A DNA stretch of 64,000 nucleotides from Maniola hyperantus. Taxonomy: Eukaryota > Arthropoda > Insecta > Lepidoptera > Nymphalidae. The translations under genes were made by a program, and so were the position numbers. The DNA lies in contig NC_048545.1 in the NCBI RefSeq assembly GCF_902806685.2, positions 521,001-585,000 on the forward strand, given 5' to 3'. Below are positions 34,701 to 49,700 of this stretch, piece after piece. How positions within the stretch are numbered: position 1 is the stretch's first letter; the number at the start of each line of letters is the position of its first letter. The notes under the pieces were generated by a model, which did no database searches, was not told the DNA's origin, and worked only from the letters and a program-made list of their open reading frames with translations.

Positions 34701-37700
34701 GGTTCCAGAGGAACCGTTGCCGGCCTTTTAGGTGCTGCAAATGTTCATAGGCGGCGGTAACCACTTAACATCGGGTGACCCGCCTGCTCGTTTGCTCACT
34801 ATCTCTATATTCAAAAACAATGAAATAAGGGACAGACAGACAGACAGTTGGAGCTGTCTTTAGGTGGCAGTCGTGAGGCTATTGTTGTAATTAGTAGACT
34901 TGGTAGTTGTGCTGCAGGTGTGCGGGCCCGGCGCGGAGGCGCTGTGGCGGCTGGCGCGCGCGCGGCCCAAGGAGGCGGCGCGCTGCGCGGGCCCCCTCAT
35001 GCGGGTCATGGCGCAGTCGCCCGAATCCGTCTCGCTCACACCCAAGTATATATCATATACCTTACACAATTTTGTGATTATAAAAACTTTAGCAAACTTT
35101 TTTATATGAATTTATGCTCGCGACTTCGTCCGCGTGGACTTCACAAATTTCAAACCCCTATTTTACCCCCTTAGGAGTTGAATTTTAAAAAATCCTTTCT
35201 TAGCGGATGCCTACGTCATAATAGCTATCTGCATGCCAAATTTCAGCCCGATCCGTCCAGTAGTTTGAGCTGTGCGTTGATAGATCAGTCAGTCAGTCAT
35301 TCAGTCAGTCAGTCAGTCACCTTTTCCTTTTATATATTTAGATGATGAAGTATACCTTACACAATTTTGTGATTATAAAAACTTTTGCAAACTTTTTTTA
35401 TATGAATTTATGGATTATGCTCGCACCTCGTCCGCGTGGACTACACAAATTTCAAACCCCTATTTTACCCCCTTAGGGGTTGAATTTTCAAAAATCCTTT
35501 CTTAGTGGATGCCTACATCATAATAGCTTTCTGCATGCCAAATTTCAGCCCGATCCGTCCAGTAGTTTGAGATGTGCGTTGATAGATCCTCACCTACAGT
35601 CACCTTTGCCTTTTATTTATTTAAATAGATGCAATAATATCAATGGGCGTTAACCATTTGCAACCAATGACAAACGCTTCGATGTTAATTGTTTGTAGAT
35701 TTGCGGAGGTATTCACCGCGATATTGAACTCTGGGCCGTCCCTGGTGCAGCGCGCATTGGGGCGCCGCACCCCCACCGCCCCCGAGCTGCTGCAGCAGGT
35801 GCTGATGCAGCACATGCAGAACACGCGGTGAGTTACACGATCACACTACTAAACAATCCTTTAGTGATATAATCGAGGAACGTTTACCCTTGTTTATATT
35901 GCAACTCTATAAAAGACGCCCTAAGCACGTCCTTAACGACCCCGATGTTGAAATCACATGACTGACAATGAACCCTATTTACATAGCCACACATAATGTC
36001 ACCCGGACGTAGAGTCACGCCACCCCTCAAGAATATGACTCACATCATCCTAAGCCTCTGAGCCTCGCAGGAGGCGCCCTTGGGAATCTCCTCGTTCTTG
36101 ATTTGATATCTGAGAAAGATATTTTACAAAGCGCTCTGTACGACTTGTAATATTTGCACTAGGTACAACGATGACTTTGACTTTGACTTTGACTTTGATG
36201 ACGTTCTCAGTTGAATTACCAGCCATGCCAGCCAGGGGTGATGACTCCTATGACATAGTCCTAGTCAAATCGCTCCCTTAGTAAGGGAGCTTGTATGAAG
36301 TAATCATGTGACTTCATAAATATTTGACGTACTTTTTTAATTAAATCGATACTTAAAAATGGTTAGAAAGCTTAAAACTAAAAGCGGACCCGAATTTTAC
36401 GAATTTTGGAAGACCCTGTATTTAAAAATTCCTAAGAAATAATTATTTCTGATATAGGCAGCATCCCAATTAGTATGAAGTTAGGTACACGTGCGAAGCG
36501 AAACCCTTGTGTTGTCGGTTCATACACATTAGTGTCGTCCGGAATATTCCGGTGAGTGTGTCATCGTGCTTATAGTCGACGCATTTTAAACTGAGTTATC
36601 TGTCTGTTTCGCTCGCACTTACAGGTCGTAGGTAAGTGCGAGCGAAACAGACAGATAACTCGACGACTCAGTTTAAATGGCGTCGACTATAGTAAAATTT
36701 GGATAAAGGATCTCAGCGCAAGAGCACAGCGCGCTGCTGTCGGCGTGGCTGCACGCGCTGTGGCAGCCGAGCGTGCCGGCGAGCGCGCGCGCCGACCTCG
36801 ACGCCGCCGTGCGCGCCTGCCGGGATTGGCGCACGTTGGACGCGCATACTGCTGCCTTGTTACAGGTAATGCCCTCACCGAATCGCAACCACGGCATTAC
36901 TGCCGAGACCGGAAAGTAAGCGTTTTCTGTTCTAGTGTGAGTTAGACAGCTGAGCCTTGGCGAGGACGTCTATAACACGAAGTCAGATAGGCACTCTCGG
37001 TCGATGCATGTATAGTGCTTTTCTAAAAAATGAAATAAGTGAATTATTAAAAAAAAAAATTACTAATCGGCCTCCACTCTCAAATTAGGGTGTGCAATCA
37101 AATTCCATACTATCAAAGTCAAAATCAAATGATTTATTCAAAATAGGCAATAAATTACTCTTTTCGATAGTCAGTTGATGGATTTTTAAGATATAGTGGT
37201 GATAATTATTTCGCAAACTTAAAACTAAAGCTACGAGGGTTCCAAACGCGCCCAAGTCTGAGAAGAGCCCACAACAAACTCCTATCGTCATTTGAACTCG
37301 TTTTATCTAGGTGACTTGTTTAGTAAATAATTTAAAACGAACGGTCAATTCGCGCCTTTTGATATGAAGACAAAAATCCTGTAGTGTCTAAGTCTAGCCT
37401 TCTATGATTCTCCTGGTCCAGCTAACCTGGTAAGTGGTAAGCTTGTGTCACGTCCAAAATCCTCCAACCTTGAATTCACGCAGTGGGTACCGATCTACAT
37501 ATTTGACGTCTAATTAAAAGGCCTCTGACCCTGTACCTGTGTAGTGGGTGATTTATCCATCTATGGCTAGACTCTAGCTACAGCATATGACTGACCAAAA
37601 GTGGTGAAGTATAACAGTGAGCTCGCGTTCGCGTATCACTGTTTCTTTTCCTCGCAATTGAAGTGAAAAACAAATTATACAACTCTGTCATAAAACATAT

Positions 37701-40700
37701 TTTTATCCTCGACTCACTAAAGTTACTAGAGGTCTTGCATAAAATGGCTTGTTTTATGCTCTTGATGTACAGTGGCGCCGATTCTTTCTCTAAACTACAT
37801 TTAGAGTATCTGCATCTTTTCCTTTTTAATATTACTAAAAAAGGACAGAACATGAATTTTACATTTAGACTCTAAATGTTAGTGCACGCTACAAAAAACA
37901 GTAGTCTCGCGACTGGCAACTAGAATCACGCGGTTTGACGGCTCTAAATTAACTTTAAAACTGTCAAACAGTGAGGCCGATTCTCTTATACACAATCTCT
38001 AAACTAAACTAAATTAACAGGTCTAAATCTAGTGCTATCCTTTTCCGCAAGCAACATTAGGACTGGACAGGGATAGCAATAGATTTAGACGTGTCATTTT
38101 AGTTTAGAGATTGTGTACAAAAGAATCGGCCGCAATGTCTGTCCTTTTCTACTCTAAAATTTAGGTGTGCTTAGAATCAGTACCAATCTAGTATTTAATT
38201 GGTACAGCAAGAAAACGCCAAAGAGTACGTGGACGACGCAGTCCGCAACGTATCCCTAGCCCCGTTGCTGTGCGAGTCCATAATGCGCAACGCACACGCG
38301 CTGGAGCTGCAGTCGCAGCTGCACGCGAGGCTGCTGGCAGAGCTGGCCAAGCAGAAGGCTGCGGCCCAGAGGATCCATGTGGATAATGCGCTCAAGGTAT
38401 GGCTTCCGGCGTTAGCTCATTAAAAAAAGGTCAAGATCTTGGTAAGTGCGACTTGGAGTGGCGTTGGCTTCCGTACCATCGTACAAGAATTTACTTTTTT
38501 TTGTGATGTTGCTTTCTGCTTACCTCTTCTCTTTCCGAACACTCCCCTCACCCTTTCCTTGGGTATATAATACAATAAAAATATGTCTAAAATGAACGTA
38601 ATTTCATTGTTTAGGGCTTTAGGCCTTGACCGAGACACTTTGGTAAAACTTAAAAGTGTACTGATTCTTTTACAATCCTTGAAAATGTTGGAAACTGCAA
38701 GACAAAAGGAAACATATTATTATACCACACTGTACAAGCACTTGCAGCCCCTTGCATTGCTGGAGCGAGTAAAATCCAAGCTTTCTTATCATTTACATAG
38801 TCTTCCACTGTATAATATGATTTTTTAAAGAGCATACTTTTAATCGATTTTTTAAACAAAGTGCAAGCCTATCGTGCAATAAACAAATCCTTTCCAGTTT
38901 ATAGGGTCATCAGTGTCGGACGACGAGCTGCCGATCCACCGCTGCGCGTGCGCCTCGCTGGGCGCGCCGCCGCAGCACCCCGCGCACTTGCTGCTGCTGC
39001 GGCTGTTCGTGCACATGTACCTGCAGCGCCCGCCTGCTGCGCCGTGAGTCTCATTCATACTAATTCAAATCTCCAATGATAAAAGTGTCTATGTACATTT
39101 TTTCGCCTGACTCAAATTTTTTCGCCTAAAAAAAAAAATAATCAAATCAAATCAAATCATTTATTTGCTGATTGCAGGTAGATACATTAGTTGTTACAAT
39201 AATTATTTTTTGTTTCAAGCCACAATCTGCCATACTATGGCGTGCAAATTTGAAATTACAATCTTAAAATTAATACATATATAATAGTGAATAGGAATTT
39301 ACAATGCACCACATTTATAAATTCTGAACATTTTGCATTAAAAAATTAAAACTACCACTCACCTTACTCGGATACTGAAAGACTTCTGGATATTCTAGTG
39401 TAACCCCAATTGTACACAAACATAATATAGCAAAGATACTCACATATGCACACTTATATATGCTCACTCACTTTCACCCCCACACACACGCACTCACGCC
39501 CACACAAACACAGATAACATGGACTTCCACACACATATTATTTTCTTTAGCTCTTTAGTTTAGTTAGTATGTTAGTTAGTATGTAGTTAGCTTTGTATTC
39601 ACCGAGCTGGAGGCCCTGTTTTCCGAGACACAGTTTCTACTAGTTCGGAATACAGGTGCACAGTATTGTTTTGGTAAGAATTTTATAATAACTAGTTTTA
39701 AGGTCTCAATACTAACAAAAATATGAATTGTATTTGGTGGAAATAAATGATTTTATTATTATTTTATTATTACCAACTGTATTCGCCATGTAGAGTTTGT
39801 AATAACTGTTCAACAGGCCAGATTCACCAGCGGTCGGACCGCTGTTCTTCAGCGGCCTGGTCAAGTCCCGTACACTCTCACACATAAAGAAACGCCTCCA
39901 AGAGACTGCTGCTTACCACCGCGCCCAAATAGAAGCACTGAAATCCGCACAAGCAAATATACCACCAAGCACAAGCACCACCGAAACTTGTAAGGAGAAC
40001 AATCCCGATCCCACTTCTGAAAACAATTGGTTTTCAACTTTGACCATCTTAGATTTGACGGGCGTAGAATCGGAATCGGATGAGAGTTTGCCAGATAAAG
40101 AAAGCAATAGACCTGATGGTAGCGGTGCGAGAGAGACGAGTGACGATCGAGATACGCCTAATCTTATGTTACGCTATCATACGGCTGCGGAAAAGTAAGT
40201 TTAACGCCAGGGACTAATCTTTTTAGGGTTCCGTACCTCAAAAGGAAAAAGGAATCCTTATAGGATCACTTTGTTGTCTGTCTGGGCAAAGGGACATGGG
40301 TTTAATAAAAACTGCCATACCTCTTCCAGCTTAGCCCGCTTGAGGTTGAGCCCAGCTGAGCCCCCGAACCAGGTGAGATTGCAGTCAAGGGCTTACTTGT
40401 ATCTGAATAAAAAAAAAATGATGCAGCCTAAGGTGGAGCGCGCCTGACTAAGATGGTGCCTATTCACACCGCTGGGGCAGACGTGTTCTGGAGTGGAGAC
40501 CGCGTATCGGCAAGCGCAGTATGGGACGACCTCCAACCCGCTGGACTGACGACCTTAAGGTAGCGAGAAGTGGGTGGATGAGGAAGGCAGAGGATCGTGT
40601 GTGGTGGCGCGCTCTAGGGAAGGCCTATGTCCAGCTGTGGACACAAACAGGCTTATTGATTGATTGAAATGGACATGTGACGTTTTGTCGGTCAACGACA

Positions 40701-43700
40701 GAGACAACGCTCTACGAAACGGCTATCTCTTTCTAAAGGTCGATGTACATTACTTTCTGCCGCGGACTGTACACAGGTATTCATTGCTGTATGTTGTTGG
40801 CGCGCAGTGTTGTTCGCGAGTATTGGCAGTGGCTGGAAGACGGGGCCGACGTGCGCGCCACTCCGCATCACGCCGACGTCGGGCGCTTCCTTAACGAACA
40901 GGTATTTATTGCTGTATGTTGTTGGTGCGCAGTGTTGTTGTGCTTAGTCGACGTGAGACCGACTATTTTGAACCCATCCGTGGAGCTTTTTCACAGGGAA
41001 TGTAAAAAGAAAGTTGTACCTAAGAAAAATTTATTCGGTTGTACGGGAGCGGTGTGCAGGCTCGACCGTACCAAAGGGGAGATCTCCCACCGAGCGGTTG
41101 GTTGTGATCGGTAGCGCCAGCTGGGCCGACGGTTATGTCTTGAAACTTCTATATATAGTCCAGATTGCAGAAAACTCCGTTAGTGCGATTACTATCGGCG
41201 GTACATTTGTTCGGGACTACGTCATCGATTAAACAGCGCCATCTAGTTTCTATTGTGGTAACCGCCACATGGTAGTTAATAAATTAGCCGTTTATTGACT
41301 TTTTTTGTAGGCGATGGAAGTAGCCTGGCGAGCCTCGCTGAGCAAGGCGTCGTCCGCCGCGAACACCCCAACACGACCAGGTCCGCACAGCACACTGCCG
41401 CAGCCGCCCGCTACGCACATCGAGCGCGCTGTGCGAGCTATACAACACGTCAAGAGGAACGACAGACGCAGGTTCTTTATTCCACCATAACTTGTAAACG
41501 CCTCAACAGATTCGGATGTTTGGAGTATCTTTAAAATCCTTACATTGTCCCAAATGACATTGGCTATAAATTTGAAAGAAAAAATATGACAGCTGTATGG
41601 ACGCCATTTTTAAATGTAAAAAGTTTAACTTTTTAGTTCGTTTTCTGGCAGGGTAGTCGTGCTTTTTAACCGATTTCAAAAAAAGGAGGAGGTTCTCAAT
41701 TCGTCAGAATCTTTTTTTTTTTTTTTAATGTATGTTCCCCGATTACGCGAAGACGCCTGGACCGATTTTGAAAATTCTTTTTTTGTTTGAAAGGATATAC
41801 TTCAAAGTTGGTCCCATTTAAAGGTGAAGATCTGATGAACATCTTCGAAGATAGATACTGGAACTCCTCAACGGATAAGAGTAAATTGCTCGCGATCAGT
41901 GTAATAGCTTAGTAAACAGTAGATTTTTAACCAGTCATAGCATAATTCAATGGGACCACTAAAAATTGTGAAATAAAATTTTTTTACAAAAAAAAAAAAA
42001 ACCGGAATTATATACTGTATTTTTAATTACGACTTGCATTATAATTGCGAAAGTGTCTCTATCTAACCATTGTTAGTTATCCTGGAGAGTGGCATTCGCT
42101 AAGAAAGGATTTTTGAAAATTCAACCCCTAAAGGGGTGAAGTAGGGTTTTGAAATTTGTGTAGTCCACGCGGACGAAGTCGCGAGCATAAGCTAGTTTGT
42201 CACAAATTAAGGATTTAACTGCAGATACAAAATGCCGGGTCTGCCGAGCATCAACGATGAGGCGTACTTCAGAGACGGCGGGCTGCTCGTTGAAACTGTC
42301 CAGAAGGAACTGACTGAACTGAAAAAACTCACAAGGTGACTAATCATATTTTTTTTCGTGGCTTTGGTCTGTCGAAATAGAAATCCATACTAATATTATA
42401 AACTAGATGATGCCCGCGACTTCGTCCGCATGGATTTAGGTTTTTCTAAAATCCCATGGGAAATCTTTGATTTTCCGGGACAAAAGTAGCCTATGTCACT
42501 TTCCAGGTTTTTATCTATACCCATGCAAAAAATCACAACAATCCGTCGCACCGTTGCGACGTGATTGAAGGACAAACCAATAAACCAACAAACAAACACA
42601 CTTTCGCATTTATAATAAGGGTACTGATTTATGGGACGGCTCTTCCTAGTAACAGCTCGATGCATTGGATTCGGTGGAGCTCGCGCTAGAAGACTCACTG
42701 GTGACGAAGCGCTGGTCAATACAAGCTTCAAAGTTTGGAACATCATCGGCGCAAAATTGCCGTCATTCTACAGGATATATTTCGGAGAGCGCGCCTAACT
42801 ATTGTTTGACCTGGTCCCCTAATTTGCCTGTTTACTATCCGTACCGCAAAGCATCGCCAAAGTCTGCGCCCTGTTACAACCCTAGCCTAAGCCGCATATT
42901 GCTGAATATATACATCAATAATAAATTGTCAATCAGCAGTATGTGAGCTTATAAAAACGCTACATCTGGACCAAATCGATCAGTTCTCTTCTCATCTTCC
43001 CTAGCTACGGACCTGGCTTCTGCCTGCCGAATAGGCTTTAAGATAAAGACCTGGATGAGAGAAACTCTGGCTCGAAATAACCCTTCACTGGGGTCCCGCG
43101 AGTGGTGTAATCCAAGTACCTATCTATAAACTAGTGTAAAGTGTGGACAATAAAAGGGCTTTCCATCAGACTCAGTGGTTGTTTCTATTAACAACATTGC
43201 ATCTAACAGCCCGTACGTAGTTGAAATGAAATTCCTCGGACACGCACGAAGCGATTTGCCTCCTCGTTTTAAATTCGAATCGCTAGGACATGGATCGCCA
43301 TTCCGGCATCAGTCGTCCTCTCCAACCTAATAATTCTACCTTATAAATCAGCGTTGACACCATAGTCCGCGACAAAAATTACTTGACTGCAATGAGACCT
43401 GCTGGCGTTTATTTATTTTATTGAACTACCAACAAAAATATACAATTTTTTTTTTAATTTTCCAATATATTACAGAACGAATCAATGGAAATATCCCTAG
43501 TTGTGGATTCCTTGTATAGTCTGGTTAACCTATGTATGAGGGAATGATGACCTGGCTTTGTTCGGTAGATTTGGTGGACAAAAAATTAAATAGGATAAAT
43601 GTCGCGGCATACGAGATGAGATCTTGAAGGATATTTGGCTCAACAGTTCCGAGCTATCCATGGCACCGTTTTCGAGTTTGTGTAAGAATACCATATCATG

Positions 43701-46700
43701 TAGTTTGCGTCTATCACTATGCAGTCTAAGCTTGAGCGCTCTTGCCTAGAGGCCTGTTCACTCTCGACTTGAAGGTACTTCTATTAAAAGTGAAGAGGAA
43801 AACTGATGCCGAAAGAGCATTCTATATCCTGGGAGTTCGAATGAGAAGCGAGGAACCGAATCGTTTTGTACGTGTCCTTGGAATGTCGACTCCGTTCGTG
43901 CTCAATGCAGACGTCGGCGATGCCTCGCGGTACGATAGCAGAAAGCTAAAGATGGTCAAAAAGTTATTGGGCAAAAAGAATCTTCAATTTATTTGGTGCG
44001 AAGGGACTGGATGTCGGACGTGGAGCGCGTGTCGAAGCTGGACGTGCACCTGTGGGAGCTGGTGGGGCGCCTGCGCGTGCGGCGCCCGATGCCGCCCGTG
44101 CAGACATCCTGCTTGCAGTGCAGCGAGCTCGTCACCGTGCATGTTGCTGTAAGTGCTAAGGGACTGGATGTCGGACGTGGAGCGCGCGTCGAAGCTGGAC
44201 GTGCACCTGTGAAGGCTGGTGAGGCTGCGCGTGCGGCGCCCGCTGCCGCCCGTGCAGAGATCCTGCTTGCAGCGCTGCGAGCGCGTCACCGTGAATGTTG
44301 CTGTATCATATGAAAGGGCTTAACTTATACATTCTAAAACAGATTTTTGTTTATTTTTGTGTATATATGTTGTTTTTTTAAAGATGAAAAAAAAAGTTTC
44401 TGATTTATCGTGCAAAATGTCGAAAAAACGTACCTCCCTTATCTCCGAAATTTCCCAACCGAAAAATCTTACTGCGACTTAGCCTACGCGTAGGACACAA
44501 ATTTAAAACCCCGTTTTTACTCCCTTAATTAGGCATTGAATTTTTAAAAATGCCTTCTTAGTGGATGTCGGCGTCATAATAGCTTTCTGCATGCCTCAGC
44601 CCGATCCGTCCAGTAATTTGAGTTGTGCGTTAATAGGTCAGTCAGTCAGTCAATTTCAATCAGTCAGTCACCTTTTTCTTTTATACATTTAGATTGCTGT
44701 GACATAAATACAGCCAGATAGACAGGCGAACTGGATGAGACTTTGTTAGGGTTCCTTGTTTACTACAAAATCCTAAAAATCATTTATTATGAATTGTGTT
44801 CTGGACAAAATACATGTTGAAATTATTTTAATGTAAGTATATAACGGGTACATACCACGATTAGTTTTTTGTTTTTATTTGTCGATATTTCAACCCAATT
44901 GCACGGAAACATGCGTTAAACCACGAAATAAGCTTGAAATCACTATGTTGAAATTAGTTTAGATTATATAGTAAAGTTTGTGGTACGGCATTCAGTTTAT
45001 TATTGTATGCACAGACCGACGAATGGTGCAAGTCGAGTGGCGCCGAACACGGAATACAAGACATCAGGTACAATACCTCTATACTTTAAGTACGTTACTA
45101 CTGTTAAATTATTCTGTGCTTTACGACCCATTATTACCTCACCAGCAGTGGCGTGCACTGGGTTTGAAGCCAGGGTATGCATTAGTTAGGTAGGAACCTG
45201 TTTACTGGCAGGTCATAATGAAAAATATGCATTGAGCTATTACAACTGGGGTAAGCAGTGCATTTATGCCTCTATGACCTGCACGCCACTGCTCACTAGT
45301 ACTACCCTTATTATAAACTAGCTGATGCCCGCGACGCATACATTTAGGTTTTTAAAAATCCCGTGGGAACTCTTTGATTTTCCGGAATAAAAAGTAGCCT
45401 ATATCACTCTCCAGGTCTTAAACCATAACCGTGCAAAACGCGGCAGTCCGTTGCGATGTGATTGAAGGACAAACCAAACCAACAAAGAAACAAACTTTCG
45501 CATCACTACCCATATTATAAAAGCGAAAGTGCGTTTGTTTGTTGGTTTATTATAGTTTATGGTATATTTATTATTATATTATTATGTGGAGAGTGACATA
45601 GACTAGTTTTTATCCCGGAAAATGAAAGAGTTCCCCTGGGATTTTTAGAAAACTTAAATCCACGCGAATGAAGTCGCGAGCATCAGCTTGTAATATATCT
45701 AACCGAGTAGATCGGGGGTACGGGTTTAATGAAACTGCCATACCCTCAGAATACATACCTTTAGAAGTAGCCCTATTGTGACTCTTACTGTTAGAGCGAG
45801 ATAAGTCAAATAGAATAGAATAGAATAGAATAGAATAGAATAATTCTTTATTTGCATAATGTGGTACATAAGATGTTAAATCTAAGAAACAGTCCAGCAC
45901 ATTAGCCATGGCGGCGTACAAATATAGTTAACAGTTGTGATTATTGAGTGTGACTAAATATTTGTTTATAAAATACTGGTTAAATATTTGACTAAATATT
46001 TGTTTATAAAGTCAAATGATTAATTCAAAATAGGTAATAAATTACTCTTTTTGATAGTCAGATGTTGGATTTGTAAGATATAAGTGGTGATAATTATAAC
46101 GCAAACTTAAAACTAAAGCTACGATAGCTAAATACATTTAAGCTCTTATTAGAATGTGACAAAATGATTATGTTTTGTCCTTTTCGCTGTGATCACTTTA
46201 TTTGTTTGTCAAGATGTATTTGTACGTGAGATCTTGACAAACAAAGGTTATGTCGACTCGAAGTGTTTTAAAGAAATAATTGATTTGTTTTGTTGTTTTT
46301 TGTTTTTGAATTTATTGTGCAATGGGGGGTTGCAGTATACTAGGCTTCAATTATAGCCGAAGCGAACGTAAAATAGACGGAATAACATTTCACAAGTACC
46401 TCTGCTTGAGCGAGAGGGACTGAGGGGGCCACGCTAGTTACATGTCTGGTATATCTGTGGCCATACCCCTTAGATACCCCAAGATAGCCCGCTTCCATCT
46501 TAGACTGCATGATCACTTACCATCAGGTGAGATTGCAGTCCAGGGCTAACTTGTAAAAAAAATCAATTTGTGTGTTGTTCAGAGAGCGAGCGCGCGCCGC
46601 CATCCGCGAGCTGTCTCGGCCGCGCCCTCACGACGCGACGAGCACGGCGAGACTGCGTTCCGTAGGCAGGTCAGTTAATACACCATCTAAATATATAAAT

Positions 46701-49700
46701 GGAATAAATAGGTTACTGACTGACTGACTGACTGATCTATCAAAGCAACGCTCAAACTACTGGACGGATTAGGCTGAAATTTGGCATGCAGATAGCTATC
46801 ATGACGTAGGCATCCGCTAAGAAAGGATTTTTGAAAATTCAACCCTTAAGGGGGTGGAATATAGGGGTTTGAAATTTGTGTAGTCCACGCGGACGAAGTC
46901 GCGAGCATCATCAGTTTTTATATCCGTTTCCCCTCTACCATGGCTAGGCTGTTGGTTACATCGAGATCTCGAGTGGAATTGACGGTGATGCTATGCAGTA
47001 TGCTCCCCCGCCTCATATCCCGATTGCCATGTCAACCTGTCGCGGAGTATAGAGATGTGTTGTTTGTGCAGGCGCATCCGCAGCCAGGCCACGGCCCTGC
47101 GCGTCGTGGAGCTGGCGGCGAGTGCGGCGCCGCGCACGGAGCCCTACCCGCCCGCGCACGAGGCTGTCACTGCACTCGTCGCCGACATCGCTGCGGTTAG
47201 CATCCCCTGCCTGCTATACTCGACGCATTTTAAACTGAGTCGTCGAATTATCTGTCTGTTTCAGACAGATAACTCGACGACTCAGTTTAAAATGCGTCGA
47301 CTATACAGAGTGTTCACAAAACCCAGCGGTGCGACGACTCACAACGCACGACGCGCTACCTTCCTCTCCTTTTGTCTGGTGGGAGACTTTGGCCGTGGTT
47401 AGTTACCACTCTAGCGGTAAAGCCGTGCCGCCAAGCGATTAACCGTTCCGGTACGATGCCGTGCAGAAACCAAAGGGGTGTGGGTTTAATAAAAAACTGC
47501 CATACCCCATCCGAGCTAGCCCGCTTCCATCTTACACTGCATCATCGCTTACCACCAGGTGTGATTTCAGTCAAGGGCTAACTTATATCTGAATAAATAA
47601 ATAAATGAAAATGGATTCCATGTTCTTTCTGCTCTGTTTTTTCCTTGATGCGATTTAAAACTAGCTGAAGTACTGCATACTTGGTTGGCTCTAGCCCACG
47701 TGGCGCCCGGCTGGGCTATGTAGGCGAGAAATGAATACTTACAGCTATATTTGCACTTGCAGTGATTGGAAGTTGGTGCAAATGGATAATTAATGATGTT
47801 GGGAAACATTTGGCCCGTCTATCCACTTTGACTTGATATTTTTGAATCTACAATTTTATTATGCCGTAAATATACTTTATTGCACCACAGAAACACAAAT
47901 GACAGGTTACAAAAAGAAATCTTAATAAGTAGGTACAAAAAGGCGGTCTTATCGCTAAATAGCGATCTCTTCCAGACAACCTTAACGCTATGGAAAAAAC
48001 GAACAAATGGACAATGGGAGGTGTTAGTACGTTGAGCTGTTTTGAAGCGACTCTTTATTTTCAGAGGTTTATTTGCTGCGACGCCAAGCTGGCCACGCAG
48101 TACCTCAACCGCTGGAGCGCGAGCTCGAGCGTCGCTCAGCAGAAGCTGTGCCTGACGCTCATCGACCCTGCGCGGCTGGCTGCGGCGGAGTGGCCCGCGC
48201 TCTACACGGCCATACTGACGTTGAAGTTGCCGCAACATGTCACCTTCAGCTACATCTCCAAGGTTATCTTCTCTTCTGTCGTTGGCTCGTAACGTAGCGG
48301 TCATGGCTGTCACTATAGTGATGTGGCACGCTAGAGATACACGACGCGTAGGTAAATATCAACCAATAGCGGACGGACGCCCGTTACGATTGGCTGAAAT
48401 GCAAACGCGCCATTTAAAATTGAGAATTCTGCGCAGGTATTTCGGCGTGACTTACAAAAGTGGACGGTGTTGATATGACGTGGCATTTCAAGCTGAATGT
48501 TGTTTCAGTTCGAGCTGTCGGTGTGGGCGGACGCCGTGCAGTCGGAGCAGCGCACCGAAGTGCTGCAGGCGCTGCTGCAGGCCGCCCAGCAGCTGGTGCC
48601 GCTGCCTGACGACCAGCATCTCATGTTGTTAGAGGTATATTCCTGCTCGTTAGCTCGCTATTTTTATTTAAAAAAATTGTATTGTCGCTGGGCTATGAGC
48701 GAGTGTGCGAGTTTGATGGGCGATTAATCGCACCGATCGTCGAATATTTTATAAATTTACATTAAAGTACAACACATACATCTGAATATATAAAAGGAAA
48801 AGATGACTGACTGACTGACAGATCTATCAACGCACAGCTCAAACTACTGGACGAATCGGGCTGAAATTTGGCATGCAGATAGCTATTATGACGAAGGCAT
48901 CCGCTAAGAAAGGATTTTTGAAAATGCAACCCCTAAGGGGGTGAAATAGGAGTTTGAAATTTGTGTAGTCCACGCGGACGAAGTCGCGAGCATAAGCTAG
49001 TTTAAGTACAAAATTGCAGTATCCCTCATTTTGTTTTCATTGTATTTATTTCATCATTCATGATCTATAAATCGTGTAAGGTCGATGATTTTTGTCAGCC
49101 CTGGCACAGACTACGGTCTATTTGGGCTGCAAATTGCAAACACCAGTCTCAGTTTTTATCTAGTGCTTTGGTCTAAAAATGTGGTGTAAAATGTTCACTT
49201 TTCATTAAGTCTATAAAAAAAAAATTAAAAAAAATGTTCATGCACATCAATCAACCATCAATACCATCTCTTGATCTTTCCTGTCCTTTCTAGCTACTGG
49301 GAGTCCACTCGTCGTCCGCGGTGCGCAGGCCGGAGCTGTGCGCGCACGTGCTGCGCTGCGCACACGCGTGCGCGTCGTGTGCGCTGCCGCCGCTCTACAT
49401 CAAACATCTGCCCAGTGTCGTGGACAAATACGGCAATGGACTAGACTTCGATCAGGCATGTTACCTTTTTTTGCCTAGGTGCTAAAAAATGTGCCTAATC
49501 ACTATTCTTTTGAAAAGTATTGTAACTGGCGGGGAAAACAGAAGCGGGAAGGGCATTCTTTATTCTAGCAGTGCTTATAAGTCCCGAAAATTGCTATTAC
49601 GCTTTAACCATGTCTCATTAACGTCAGCGTGACGTCAACAAAACAAAATGTGTGCATTTGCAATTATTCAAAACACGATACGCGTACTCTACCGACAGTT

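Noticed and set aside
43742..44152. 136-codon plus-strand frame running into exon 22
   Set aside because: The upstream part is repeat-derived and its reading frame does not match the EPG5 frame of exon 22; phase supports an acceptor at 44003.
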